A stretch of 64,000 nt of DNA from Onchocerca volvulus (GCA_000499405.2 HG738137.1:26279832-26343831), one strand, 5' to 3'. Counted from the first letter of the stretch, positions 29,801 to 42,230 are shown. Numbers and translations: made by a program. The notes: generated by a model not told the origin, from the sequence alone.

Positions 29801-32800
29801 TTAAATATGTTTTCGAGGCTTAACATTAGTTGCTTTCTTTTTGTTGTTATGCCATGAAAAAGTATTTACATATAATAAAAACTGTTGTTAGGAATGTTTC
29901 GAAAGAAGAAAAAATTATTTCTTTGTATCGCTTTATTTTAATACATCAATCTCGTGAAATTCTTCTAGAAAAAATCAACTTAGAGCTTAAAGATTTAGTT
30001 GAAGAAAATCATTTATATTTTGCTAATATATTAAATTGACCTTTTGGATCTTGTGATATCCATAGTGTAAACTGCATGAAGCAGAAGATTGAAGGATGAA
30101 GTTTTGGGAGAGAAGGGAAAGAGAGAGTGGATTGAGATAATAACAGTGGAAAGATTGTTATTTTTTTTTAGATTTAGAAGAGTCATTAAACAAATTAATG
30201 TTGAAAATGGATAGAAATAATAATGTTATATACTTTTTAATTTTAAATTCATATTTACTTTTAAGTAATCAACAAAGGAAATATTGGATTCGGTTTCTAG
30301 AGCATTTTAAATTTTGCAGAATGCCTGATTCTTGGCATATAATTGATTTTCGAAGTATCATTTTATCCATTAATTTTACCTTCTCGTCTCTTGAAACGAA
30401 TCTTGCTTTCGCTTTGGAAAAAACCGAACAGAGTTCACACTTTTCTGAGCAAGCAAGAGAAGGAAAAGATGCGAAAAAGATTCTATTTTTTGAAGATACA
30501 ATCTTCATTATAACCGTATCCAAATTATCATTATTCGTCTTTTTTCCCCGCACTTTTTCTTTCTTTCTTTTCTATGTGTCTGTATATAAGAAAAGGGAGA
30601 GGACAAAACACGGATGATTATGGTTGAAAGATTTGGATTTTGTTACTTGAAATATTATTGCCTTGTTTTACAAATGAGCAAAGTTGTTGAGGCTGTTTCA
30701 TTACAGCCTGATTATTCATATCGGATAGTCTCAGGATGTATTGATAGCATAAAACATGCAGATGATAAAACATTTATCATCTCTTCACGTTCACATTTTA
30801 ACAACTACTCCACTTGGTCAGTATTATTAGCTCATCTTTAGACACCATTGATATCCTCTACACATAAGAGATATCGCTTTAATTTCTTGAAATGCTCTAT
30901 TTATGTAGTGCTATTGTAGAAGTTCTCGAGTTTTGTAAGCAAAAAAAAAGGAATATTTTTGATCACTGAATATACTGCCACATTTATAACAAATATCTAA
31001 GTATCATTCTTGAATGTTACGATGAAGCAGATTATGATGCTGTATAATCAATTCTCCGTATTATATTTGCTTCAAGTCGATGCATCTATTGAGACAGATA
31101 AATGAGATATATACAGAAAAATATAGCAACAATTGGTTATTAATTAAAATCTGGACTTTTTGATTCTCCTACTTTTTCTCTCTTATCTTTCCTATCATGA
31201 TATCATCAGTGTAAATAATGCGCCTTATAAGTTACACTGCAATAACCAGAATATATGTGTATTCGGAATATGTATCATCGAATGATAGATAATTTTTCTA
31301 GTTGTTCCATTAGTTTGTTTATGATATAGAATGTAGAACATATGATTGTATTAGATCTTTTTGTGTTTTGTAGAATGGTTTCTTTTCAATTTAGTGATTA
31401 TTAGAAATTAAAGTGCATAATTATAGTGATACCTTATTATATTAATGCCATTTTATCATTCTAATTTTACAGTAATCTAAACAACATTTCCGATAACGGT
31501 GTCACCATATCAGGAGAAAATTTTTTTATTAGCTATCATACTTTTATTTTGCTTTTATTTTTCGAATTATTCAGTCTCAGTTGACTAAAATGTTGCATCC
31601 TTTCTGGAACATTTTGTTAGATACATTTCGTTTCATTTCGGTTTGACCCAATCAGTTTGGATTTGTGACTTTCAGGGGAATTGAGTAGGTAAAAAAAAGG
31701 CATGGGCAATATAAAGAAGCTAAAAAACTTGTAAAACATTACTCTAATCAAATATAGTTAAACTTAAGACTGTGACCTGTCCCTAGCGCTGTTTTGAAAT
31801 CTGTCATGCATGTACCACCTATATAACAATGTAAACATTTGCAGTTTCAACTGTTATGGGTTACTGTTAATTATAATTGTGAAAGTTGAAAATTTGAATG
31901 ATTGTGTGAATCATCACCGTTGTTTATTTTGGCAATTTTTAGAGAAAGTTTCTGGAAGAGAAGTTTCCGGAAATTCTTGAATGCAGGAAATGCATTTTTC
32001 ATAAATTGCTATTGCAGAGCAAAAGCAGTGAGAGACAAAAACGCATATATTTGTGTTTGTGGCATTTATTTTTATTGCTCTCCAGGTTTTCTTTTTTCAT
32101 CCTTCGTATCATCCTCTATCGTGGATACACTATTCATTCGACCATCTGCCAGAAGGTGCACACATATGTAAAGTGCACATTAATTATTGAAAAGGTGAAT
32201 TTGATAGTACTGGAAAATTGAGAGAAAAAGTATACATTACTGGGATAAAAAGTGCATATTCTTTCTTCTTTGATCGTGGATTTTTGGTATAAAATTCACT
32301 GATCATATGCTTTTGTTAGCTGTTCTACTAGCACATCTGCTTGGTTGATATTCTGTTTTGTGGCCAATATTTGAAGTTATTAATAACGAAGAACAAAAAG
32401 GAACAATAAAATGGTTTTTTTACATGCTTCTCCTCCAACATCATCTTCAACATGTTGTACGGATTATGCACGCATTATATCGATGAAGGAATTGGATTCA
32501 AGCCTGGCAGTACTTTGCAATTACAGTCAGTCATCCTCTAAGATTCAACGACGACAATCTGTCGCGTCGTGTATGGGAGGGATGACGACGGCTACGTTGG
32601 GTACTACTACAGTAACAACATTCGATGTACTGTCTAATCAGTCGAGCGCACTGATTACTCCACCAACAACGCCGGATACCACCCAAGTTAATGCTCTACA
32701 TCGATGGAGTGTTTCGTCGATTTCCTCGACTAGTTCTAGAAGTTCCACTAAAATGCAACTATCGTCATCTTCACTATATACAAATCAACAGTCTAATTCG

Positions 32801-35800
32801 TCTATTTCGTCAAATTTGGCTTTTGGTGAAATGTCTGATAGGCCAAATCCTGTAATATCTACAAATACATCAGCTGTATTTTTTGATCTTGCCGAAGTCA
32901 TGAGGTAAGCAACGTTTAATCTCGTTGTCATCGATTCATTCGAGATTTGTGCAAATCAGGGAAGTGGAATTTGATTGGTGACAAATATGGGATTTGTGAC
33001 GAAATTTTGAAGTTTAATCAGCTTTTCGTGCTATACATACTTCCTCTTTCTTTACTTTTTACTATAAAGTTCAGAACGGTTTCTCTAGTGAATATTCTTT
33101 CTAGAAGTGTTTTGGTCAAAAACATTAAAATTTTTGGCTACTAAAGTTTTGAGTTTGATGCTTTTAATGCTACATTATGTATTTGATATTCAACAACTAC
33201 TACAACTGTTACTCTCAAAATTTGAACAATGCACTAAAAGACATCGAAAATGAAGATTTTTCAATTAATGAGGTAGCAGTAATAATGATAAAAAGATATT
33301 TCTTACTAATAGGATAATATTATCCAATACATATGACAAAAGCAACGATTTGTATCAATAGAATCTCTGATTCGTATACTAATTATAGTCGCATACGTCG
33401 AATCTTTATCTTTGGCATCATCAGTCTATTAATTTGTCTCTTAACATTGAATTCAATCTGTTAGTAAAGAAACGTGTGTATCAATTTACCATTCAATTTT
33501 TTTTTTCTTTCCGGATTCATTCTGTGTACTTTTATTTGCCGTGAAATTTGTTTTTGAATCTGGCAATAACAGTTAGAGAGTTTCAAGATATAACAAAGGG
33601 ACATATGCTCGAGACTTACAAATAAGATATACTCCTATATTTTTGTCTTAAAAAATTAGAAGCTCGAATTATCATCAGTTTCCCAACTCCTATATTTTTG
33701 TCTTAAAAAATTAGAAGCTCGAATTATCATCAGTTTCCCAACTGAGACGATTGTGTTAGTTAGGCAGTTATCACTTCATAACTTTCTATAATACCTGCAT
33801 TCAATCACATTCGATCTACAGTATTTTTTCGAGACAGTTTTCTATCTATTTATGCTGAATTACTTTATCTAATTATATTTCTATATACTTAAAGAAGTTA
33901 GACTAGAGTACCTTAGCAGAAATTGCTAGCACTGATTATTGGTAAGTTAAAAGTATGATATTTGCAATTCTTTCTTAGATTTTGAGTTGTAAGAACCTAC
34001 TGCAAATTAATTAACAAGATATTCACGGATTTGAAATTAGCAAGATATTCATGTTTCTTACCTTGCAACCAATTATTATATCATTATCATTCATCATTTT
34101 TTATAACTTTCATTAAATTCGACTATTTTTAAAGAACCATGTACATTATATCATATTATTCCTTTTTCGCTCTTCTCTTTTATTCTTACCTCTTTTTTTA
34201 ATCGATATTAATTCCAAAAATAAGATATGTTCTTCTTGTTTTCGATTAATTCAGAAATCTTTTTTCTTTTTTCTGCTATCTTTTCTTGGAGTGTATAGAT
34301 ATGTCTTAAGAATGAAGGGTATGTCACAAATTATTAGAAATTAAATGTCACTGTGGTTTTTTTTTTTCAATTTGATCAGCTGTGTGTTTAGTTTATTTTA
34401 GATCGATAAAGGATTTTGAATAAAAATATTTTGCAGAAATAGAATTGAAAAGGAGAAGAACTTTTATATGGTTGAATAATTTCCGAGTCAAATTTATATT
34501 GATTTAAATATTATGAGTTGAGGAAAAAAAAAGTGTTAATACTCAGTATTATATTTGCAGGGCAGCAACAAGTACATCAGCGACCGGTCCAAATGTAGTA
34601 CCTATTGATAATAAAATTGAGCAAGCCATGGTTAGTCAACTTTTTTTCTTGATTTTCTCAGGCAGTTAATTTTAGATCAGTTATACTCTTGTGTATTCTG
34701 CAACTTTATCATCATCTCAACTATTTTCTTCATCATTACGTGATTACATCGATGTTCTTTATAATCTTATCTTATTACATGCTGAAGTGGTTTTCTTGAT
34801 TTAAGTTACTTTTAGATTAGATTCTTTGTTCAAATGATATTCATTATGACATAGATTTTTTTTTGGTTTAAATCTTGATTTAACTTTTTCTTTCGAGAAA
34901 TATGTATTTAATTAACAGTAAATAAAGCCAGAATTTTTTTGTCGAAAAATAGAAGTTTTTTTTTTTGTAAACATTCTTTAGGGAAGTTCAAAAACTCCTA
35001 ATCGATTGCTTAAATTTTTGAATTTGAAGATAAAGGTTACCTTGATTTCAAAAATGTTTTTGAGTGTTTAATTATTTAAATGACTAATTTGTAGTTATGA
35101 ATTTAGTGGTGTTTAAATATCAAATATTGTTAGTAATATGTCACTAATTGCGACTTATAATTTTTGCCATATTACAAATTGATCCGAACCTTTTTCTCGG
35201 ATAAGATTAAATAATAAGGACAGTCTCTTGACTTCTATAAGCGTAATCTTTTGCAAAATCTTTTATTGTCTTTTTTAAGATTTGCATACATAGTTCCATG
35301 TGTTTTCAGGATTTAGTCAAGACTCATTTAACATTTGCTGTACGCGAGGAGGTAGAGATCTTGCGCTCTACAATTGTTGAGTTGGAAGCAAAAGTAAGTG
35401 GTAATTTTTGTTCTATAAAATTCTGATACGTTTATAATCAAAAAGAAGATCTGGTCTTAATAAAGATTTCTTATCTGGAAATTCCAAGCTTAAATCTATT
35501 TGCTTAAGATTTACTTTGTTCAGGACTATTATATGACTATTTTCAGGTTGCACAACTGGAAAGTCAAAACCAGGTACTAAAGCAATTCGCTCCTGTAGAA
35601 GTAGTTAATTCATTGGCAACACTTGTACAGCAGCAGCAACAAAGACAATTGCAATTACAACAACAACAGCTCTCCTCCGATGCCACTTCACCGAATCCTG
35701 CACACCCTATTCCTGTTCAGGTATTATGTCTGTTATATTTTTAAAAATAAGTTATATCAGGTTTTGTTCAGTGCTTGAGTACTTTAAGCATTAATTTTTA

Positions 35801-37650
35801 AATTTAACAATTTTAAACAAGCATTTTAAACATTACTTGGAAACATTTTAAACATCAACTTTTAAATTTTAAAACAGAATTTGATTGACTCGATTATTGT
35901 TTTAAACTAAAATTTAAAAAATCTGAGGAAGTGTTTTCTTTTTTTTTTCACAAATTGGTGTTTGATCAATTTAATCAACATAAAACGAACTGGAGAGATC
36001 ATACTGAGTATACCTGATTTTGAAGTGGTTGTTATTCCCCAAGGAAAAAGTAAGCAAAAGAGCGGAAATTTAAAAAATCTGACATTTTGTGTTGTTCATT
36101 AACATAGCTTTATTTAGATTTTTTTAGAAACATTTTATATTTTATACTTTATCTTATCATTCTTTTCAAAGTTTGTTTCCTTTCAAATGATGTTTTTGTG
36201 TGCAGGTTTTCTTTGAATTAAAAATTTCTTTTACATTTTATTTTTCTTCGCGCAGTATATATTTTCTAGGATGTTAATTTCATGTTCTGACAGCAATAAT
36301 CAGATGGAAGTTATTTCAACTCATGTCTATCTATGAACTTTTAGATGTTTAGTTCTCTTTCATGTGTTTGGTAATTATGTATAAAAAAAAGAATGGACAA
36401 TGAGCTTGAGAAAGCAAAATAACTCAGCAAAATTGGAATGAATAAGATTTATAGACGAAAATATGGATGAAATGAAAGAAATTTTTCATTTCATGGATTT
36501 TTAAATCTACCCGTTTTTAAATCTAATCATCATCTTTTTGGTAAATGACTAGCCGACAATTGCACAAAAGTAGAAGATTACGAAATGTTGCTTCACTTTA
36601 TTACAGCTGTTTAAATTTTTCTTTATGTTTTAAATCTATTAGTTCATTTTGCTTCAATGAATGATTCATGAAAGTATTGTTTTTCCTTTTCTTTTAATGT
36701 TTTCAATTCTCTTTTCAGATTACAAGATAAGCCAATATATTGGCCATTATATTTTCGTTTAAATGTGATAGTATTTTTTGGATTATTAAAATTCATGGAA
36801 ATATTGGTTTTCTCTTTTTCTGCTTTAAATGTATTTCTGTTTATTTTTTTGGTGAAGAAAATACCTTGCTGGAAGGAAATTTAACGAATTCCTGATCTCA
36901 TTACTTAAGTAAATTTTTTTCGATGTATGCGGAATTTAATTATATATATAGAGAGTCCTTTTCTAACGTAATATTCAGTAGTTTAATAGCATTTTCAAAG
37001 CGAATTTAACAATAGGATTTTTTTATCGTTCATTTATGCTTGCAAAACAAAATATTTACAAGTTGTCTTTAATTTATAGTTAATTTTTGTGGCTTTATGT
37101 TGCTATTGGAATAGTTTGATAATCTCTAGATATAACCTGCCATAACCTCATAATGTACATACTCATATATTCATACCTTGTCAGTGAGATTCATGATATC
37201 AACGATCATCAAATTATTCTATTTATGTACGTTTGATCAAAATACCATGTAAAGCAAAAGAACTGAAATAAATAGTTCGCGAGAAGCATGAAATCTCGAG
37301 CTCTCATTATGTTATTTTCGGCCCGCAATTTCATAATGAATGATGGGAATGAGATATAACATTATGCTGAGTGGTGAGACATTTCTGGGAATCCAGTTTG
37401 ATAAGTTATTTAAATGTTTCGATATGCTTCATATTTGAAGTAACAATCCTTGTTTTTGCAGAATGTATCAATATCAAATCAAAGCATCCAGAAGCAATCA
37501 ATGCCCACTGTGACATCTGAAATTTCCGTTGGTCCAACTTCTTTGCCAGGCGTCGTTCCTCCTGTTGGTTTGTCATCAGAAGTACAACCTGGCATGGAGC
37601 AAAAGCAATTTCCCGTCACTGGTAGCATCGTTGATTCTGATATACAGTAA
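14852..37650 (+). CDS. tsct-1: TSC22-domain leucine-zipper protein, long isoform
   Basis: Member of the TSC22/Bunched family: dimeric leucine-zipper regulators of growth and stress responses (known for the family). Exons: 14852-14932, 15203-15323, 15983-16102, 16375-16532, 16903-17046, 17435-17529, 34561-34630, 35310-35393, 35547-35720, 37462-37650; together 411 aa in frame. Residues about 24-45 carry the motif found in long TSC22D proteins (RQFQVVPVPG, then RGRWKCWDY). Residues about 65-260 are Ser/Thr/Pro-rich and look disordered. The TSC box begins near 264 (DLVKTHLTFAVREEVEILR) and runs into a short zipper to about 305. A Gln-rich run follows at about 315-330, then a low-complexity tail. 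The symbol follows the C. elegans homologue. The exon 5 donor (GTTCCT) is weak. The intron after exon 6 is 17 kb. Confidence 0.94.
18409..18443. repeat. (TA)n microsatellite
   Basis: About 35 bases of alternating T and A, slightly interrupted near its start, inside the large TSC22 intron. Confidence 0.9.
20823..20848. repeat. Perfect 11-bp hairpin in the TSC22 intron
   Basis: Arm TTCTTGACTTT pairs perfectly with its complement across the loop ATTA. It stands alone, with no coding sequence or T run around it that would suggest a gene. Confidence 0.65.
21950..22006. repeat. 29-bp tandem duplication
   Basis: Two adjacent copies of a unit starting GATAACC and containing TTTCAGTACTG, with a few mismatches, in the large TSC22 intron. 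Confidence 0.8.
23715..23822. repeat. Long interrupted poly-T tract
   Basis: About 108 bases that are almost all T, broken only by AAA and CCC. It gives a false frame of polyphenylalanine. Length and interruptions may be affected by sequencing error. Confidence 0.9.
32411..37650 (+). CDS. tsct-1: TSC22-domain protein, short isoform from an internal first exon
   Basis: First exon 32411-32904 starts with an ATG, codes for about 164 residues rich in Ser and Thr, and ends at a strong donor (GTAAGC). It then uses the shared exons 34561-34630, 35310-35393, 35547-35720 and 37462-37650; the sum is 336 codons plus stop. The exon leaves two bases of a codon, exactly as exon 6 of the long form does (17529), so both enter the shared exon in the same phase. 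TSC22 genes in other animals also make long and short forms with different N-termini (established). No clear trans-splice acceptor was seen just upstream, so a conventional promoter or a missed site is possible. Confidence 0.85.
33631..33740. repeat. Perfect 55-bp tandem duplication
   Basis: Two identical adjacent 55-bp units (33631-33685 and 33686-33740), starting ACTCCTATAT, in the intron between the short-form first exon and the shared exons. Perfect identity in intronic DNA suggests a recent event or an assembly artefact. Confidence 0.95.
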
Positions 37651-38959
37651 TAGTAATGTTGATTTGAATTATTTCTGTACTTTCTCTTTCTTTTTATTCT
37701 GTAATGATACATCAAAATTTGTGTTGCATGATAGCTTTCTATGTTTCCAAATAAGAAACGATTTCTGCTAAGATCATGATCATCTTGACATTGAGAAAAT
37801 TGAGGTATTATAATTAAAGCGATAATTGTGATCTTGAATGGAAAAGGAAAACTTGATTTTCTGAAAAAATTTTGAAAGTTCCGAGGAAAAAAACAAGAAT
37901 TGGGACTATTATTTTAGAAAAAACTTAGGAATCTATTAATTTTTATCAAATTTTTATTCGCATTACTCTCTATGCTGTGGCAGATTATTCTATTTTTCGT
38001 TTTCAGTTGTGCGTTTCAGTCATTTGATTTCATATTCCTCCTGGATGTAATTTTATTATAAAACCAACAGAAAGAAAGATAGTGTAAATCAAGTGAAATA
38101 AATTAATGATTGCCAGTGACGAAGGTCAGTTAATGACCGTTTACAAATAACAGCTACTGACATTTCTCATATTCCTGATAATGTTAACAATGGTTTTTAC
38201 TTTTTGTAATCTTGTAGAGAGTGATGTGTCAGAAAGTTTCTGACTGGTTCAGAAGAAATGAATTGGCTGGTTTGAGATATCTGTATTGAAGTATTTTATG
38301 CAGATTAATACTAGATTTAAAAAAAAAAAAAAAAAAGTCTGTTAAGCGAATTGGATTATAGTGCATTTATCAGAATAAATTAATTATTAGCTTTGGAAAA
38401 TTTTTCTTAGTAAAATGAAAAATCGGCTTCTCTATGTATTCTGCTATTTTATGCGTGATTCATTTGAATTTTTATTCCTATATCGTAACGCTTGTTCATC
38501 TGTAATTATGTTTTGTGATATGAAGCGGTGATGTCTGCGCATTTTTCATATGTTTGCTTTCAAAATTGCGACTTTTGCTATGGTATAATGTTAAGATTCG
38601 AAGTATTAGTTTTCAAGTTAATGGTGCTCTTATACAAGAACTGGTTGATCGAAAACAATATTTGATATATTTTTCATTCATTATAAAATGCTTTTGTTAT
38701 CTATCATTTTAAAAGTGCTTACTCAAATTCAATTCATATAAGAGTCAGTGCAGCTTCAAGCAATTTAATATGAATCGCTAGCATATTGAATCTATTGGCA
38801 AACTCTTGTGCAATACCATTAATGATAGCCTGGAAATTAAAGAAGTACAAGTAGAATTCGCTACATGCAATACAAATTTATTTCAGTCAAAACATTTTAT
38901 TTCCTTTCAAACTAACTTTTTCTGTATATGAAGATTCTCTATGAATGTCATAATTAGTC
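37651..38959. other. Intergenic DNA between the TSC22 gene and Helitron A
   Basis: AT-rich, presumably with the TSC22 3' UTR at its start. An AATAAA at 38097-38102 is one possible polyadenylation signal but is 450 bases from the stop. Nothing else recognisable. Confidence 0.5.
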
Positions 38960-39039
38960 TATTCATATCTAACTTTTATTCTTGAAGGTAGTCTGAAAAT
39001 ATCAATAAAAAAATTTTAAAAGAATCTGCATAATAAAAA

Positions 39040-39575
39040 TACGCAAATCATCATTGCTATTATTTGGCATGTAACTTTACAATCTCTTCACCGATTATTT
39101 TTTAGTTTTGAAATACGTTGTATTGAAATTGGGGCGTGTTTTTATCTACATATATAAATCTACTTTTTTTTCTATCTGTTACACCTGTGACAGATAAAAT
39201 AAGTGAAATCATATATTATATATTCATATTTTCTATACCAATGCTGTTATTTGCCACATAATTTTTGCAACCTCTTCACCGATTGCTTCCAAATTTTGAT
39301 ATAATCTTGCATTCGAATAAGCGCACTTTTTTTCCTTTTTTTTGTTTAGATATATATCTACTTTTTTTTATCTGTCAAACCTAAGACATGTAAAAATAAG
39401 TGAGTGGACTGAATTTATTGATCGTTTCTGCGTTGCTCATTTTGACGCAACGTTTCAAGCTCATCGATTGCTTGAAATTTTGAAACAATGTTGATTCGAA
39501 TAGGCGAATGTTTCTATATAGATAGCTTTTTTTTTTTCTACCTGTTACATATATGACAGGTTCAAACGAAATCGA
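39040..39575 (+). repeat. 5' tandem palindromic units of Helitron A
   Basis: Three diverged units share the order CTCTTCACCGATT-like segment, a segment like GCATTCGAATAAGCGC, a TCTACTTTTT run, then a palindrome. Palindromes are at 39174-39195 (ATCTGTTAC...GTGACAGAT), 39370-39391 (degenerate) and 39540-39561 (ACCTGT...ACAGGT). The same unit recurs in inverse orientation in Helitron B. Confidence 0.85.
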
Positions 39576-39594
39576 CGATGTAAAATGCGCTGAA

Positions 39595-41572
39595 AATATC
39601 CGATTCCGATGTTGACAAGGATTTGTATGAAGCTGTGACGATAAATATGACACATGGATTTTGTTTTATGCTAAATCCAAATTCACCTTGCGTGATAGAC
39701 AAAAAATTCTCTAGCGATATCCTCGAACATTAGTATCCAATACAGTTACAGGAAACGATGAATATCCTTTATGCAAAAGAAGATTGGCAAAAGATGTCGG
39801 TAAAATAGCAACTATACAAATACGGAAAGATGACATCGAAATAGATAATCGGTGTTTTGTTCCACATTCGCCTTTGCTATTAAAAACATACAAAGCGCAC
39901 ATAAACGTGGAATACTGTCACTCCGTAAAATCAATCAAATACACTGTAAATATATGAATAAAGGCAGCGAGCAATTTTGGCGTGCAACCAGAGAGAAGTG
40001 ATTGGAATGCGGTATTATATAACGATGGAATCGCACAATATTAGGCTGAAAAATATATAAGCTGCAATGAAGCTGTGCTTAGAAATGGCGAACAAAGTTC
40101 TCAGTCAATTGGGAATGCCATTACCGAATCAATCTGCTGCTTCGTTCGATGTAGAATTGCACTATGAACAAAATTACAGCGTGGCTGATCTTTTGTCGCA
40201 TGTGCAATCAAATATTCCTAAACTAAAGTTTGAGCAAAAAGGCATTTACGATAAAATAATGTCAGTAACGGAGTTGGAGAAGTCTTCCTTTTAGATGCGC
40301 CAGGAGGAATTGGTAAAACGCTCCTAATTAGATTGATTCTGGCAGCAATTCAGTCCTAAAATGACATGGCCTTAGCTCTTGCGTCCGGAATAGCTGCAAC
40401 ATTGCTACCATGTGGAAGAACGGCTCAATCTGCTTTGAAATTACCATTAAACATGCAATTCACTGGAACTTCCAGCAATATGTGCAAAGCATCCGGCAGG
40501 GGAAAAGTATTGCAGAAATGCAAACTTATTGTTTTGTTTGGATGTGCAGTGGCGCGTAAAAAATTAGTCGAGGCTCTTGATCGATCATTGCAAGATTTGC
40601 GTGGAAATAACAGATCATTTGGGAAAGCATTAATATTGCTTGGAAGAGATTTCAGGCAAATATTATGTGCAATTCTTCGATCGATACCAAAGAACGAAAT
40701 AAACTTGTCTGAAATATTCTAATTTGTGGCAATACGTAAAAACGTTAGAACTAACTACAAATAGGCGTATCCAGCTGCAAAACGATCGATCAACTGGGAT
40801 ATTCTCACATCAATTGCTGGAAATTAGGAACGGAAAGATGCAGGTTGACCTGAAACTCAGGAAAAATTTCATTGCCTCATAACTTCTGCAATTTAATGAT
40901 GTCAAAAAACGAATCGGTAAAAAAGTATTTCCCAGTATTTAAACTAATTATAAAAATCACGATTGGCTGAATGAACGAGTTATTCTTGCGGCCAAGAACA
41001 AAGACGTCGACGAACTTAACAATTTTATACAATCTAACATTCAAAGCGAGATGGTCACATATAGATCCTTCGACACTGTTGTGGAAGCAGATGAAGCGGT
41101 TAATTATCCAACAGAATTTTTGAATTCACTCGATCTGCCAGGGATGCCACCGCACGTATTGCAGTTGAAAATCGGCGTGCCAATTATCATGTTGCGAAAT
41201 ATCAACCAGCCAAAACTTTGTAACGGCACGCGGCTTGCAGTAAAAAAATTAATGAGCAACGTTATAGAGGCATCAGTCTTGACAGGACCTTTCAAAGGTG
41301 AAGATGTCCTTATTCCCCGCATTCCTATGATTCCAATGGGTATGCGATTTCAGTTTAAGAGATTGCAATTCCCAGTTCGACTGGCATTTGCATTCACCAT
41401 CAACAAAGCTCAGGGTCAATCTTTGGAATTATGCGGTTTAGATCTATAGACCGATTGCTTTTCACATGGACAGTTATATGTTGCGTGTTCTAGAGTCGGC
41501 AAACCAGACAGTCTCTATATCTACACAGAAAATGGAACAACAAAAAATATTGTATACCTACAAGTATTGTAA
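39595..41572 (+). pseudogene. Helitron Rep/PIF1-like helicase remnant
   Basis: In order: the end of the Rep region (about 39600-39720, with an HG...NP.SPC pattern), the linker that follows it (about 39735-40020, with YPLCKRR, HINVEYCHSVKS), then a PIF1-family helicase. Walker A GGIGKT is at 40303-40320; the GIAATLLPCGRTAQSALKL segment follows at about 40390. C-terminal helicase motifs lie at 41051-41449 (AFAFTINKAQGQSLE) and 41475-41500 (QLYVACSR). The Walker B Asp-Glu expected near 40545 is gone (LFGCAV). Breaks: a frame change before Walker A, a TAA after it near 40356, a frame change near 40720, and a TAG near 41447. The helicase cannot be functional. Confidence 0.92.
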
Positions 41573-41805
41573 AATTAATGTTTTTGAAATGGTTAAGGAC
41601 TTTCCGGTATTTAAGATTTTGAATATAGATAATGTGCGTGTTTAAGAACTTATGGAGGTTTAAAATTCTGAACAAACGAACATTGACATTTCTGTTTATA
41701 TAGAATAGCTGAAGTCGGACACGCGAAGCGTGCTCAGCCCCCATAGATAGCTGGATCGGCTGCGGTGTATGGCCGAGCCAGCTAGTCAAATAATATCTCG
41801 ACAAC

Positions 41806-42010
41806 AAAAACAGCCAATGTCAAGCGAGGCAATAATGATAGTAACATTAAATGAAATAAAAGTTACTTTCATTTTGGTAGTTTCTTAATGTAAGCATGCC
41901 ATTTGTTACTTTTTACCATATATGCTCCAATGTCTTGTTCATCTATCGTTTCTTTTTTTTTTGTTTTTTCTTTTTAAATATTTGCATATCTTAAAGTAAT
42001 TCGTAATGAT
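41806..42010 (-). pseudogene. Orphan chitinase exon relic beside Helitron A
   Basis: On the minus strand this matches the chitinase exon at 45201-45320 together with its 3'-side intron. It reads TIDEQ, then GAYMVK, then an altered NKW segment; the flank shares AATAGTAACATT-like and AAATGAAATAAAA-like blocks with 45130-45200. The front of the exon is disrupted by A/T slippage and a frame change. No other exon of that second gene copy was found nearby. The match starts within some 20-40 bases of the Helitron A 3' terminus. Confidence 0.8.
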
Positions 42011-42083
42011 ACTTGTTTCAATCGAATTTGAAAAGATTAACACATGAAAAAAATTGTCATTTCGAATTAAATCTCATAATTGT

Positions 42084-42230
42084 CAGAAAAATCCGAAAGA
42101 TGTGGTTAATATAAAAACGAAGTGTTAAAGGTCAAGAGGCGCGTAATTTCAAATGAACCAACAAGTTAAAAGAAAGTTAAACATGTCTCTCGCCAAATCG
42201 ATAAACATGTTTACTGCCAAAAGGCCCGAT
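42084..42230. repeat. Dispersed repeat, copy 1
   Basis: Shares blocks with 60781-60905: AAAATCCGAAA, GCGCGTA.TTTCAAATGAACC and AAACATGTTTACT.CCAAAA, in the same order and similar spacing. It is an unclassified dispersed repeat; no coding capacity or termini could be defined. Confidence 0.75.

Larger units (their letters stand above)
17530..34560. other. 17-kb intron of the TSC22 gene
   Basis: Bounded by the donor at 17530 and the acceptor CAG ending at 34560. It is AT-rich and holds simple repeats, short tandem duplications and the alternative first exon at 32411-32904. Apart from that exon I found no frame with protein-like composition, no transposase and no RNA gene. It is very long for a nematode intron and may hold enhancers and the short-form promoter. 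Confidence 0.8.
38960..41785 (+). mobile_element. Helitron A, decayed rolling-circle transposon
   Basis: The 5' part holds about three tandem units of roughly 170-200 bp with palindromes. Then come remnants of the Helitron Rep/helicase protein. The 3' end is a strong hairpin (TAGCTGG...CCAGCTA with inner TCGGC...GCCGA) followed directly by CTAG (41782-41785) and a T, as expected for insertion between host A and T. The 3' boundary is firm because Helitron B ends in the same sequence; the 5' boundary is approximate. The N-terminal coding part and the first part of Rep are missing, and the reading frame is broken repeatedly, so the copy is not autonomous. Confidence 0.92.

Noticed and set aside
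30198..30617. 139-codon plus-strand frame in the large TSC22 intron
   Set aside because: Composition is that of AT-rich random frames, an opposite-strand frame overlaps it, there is no family resemblance, and no suitable splice context.
38960..41785. Autonomous, active Helitron
   Set aside because: Rep core absent, several frame changes and stops, Walker B lost.
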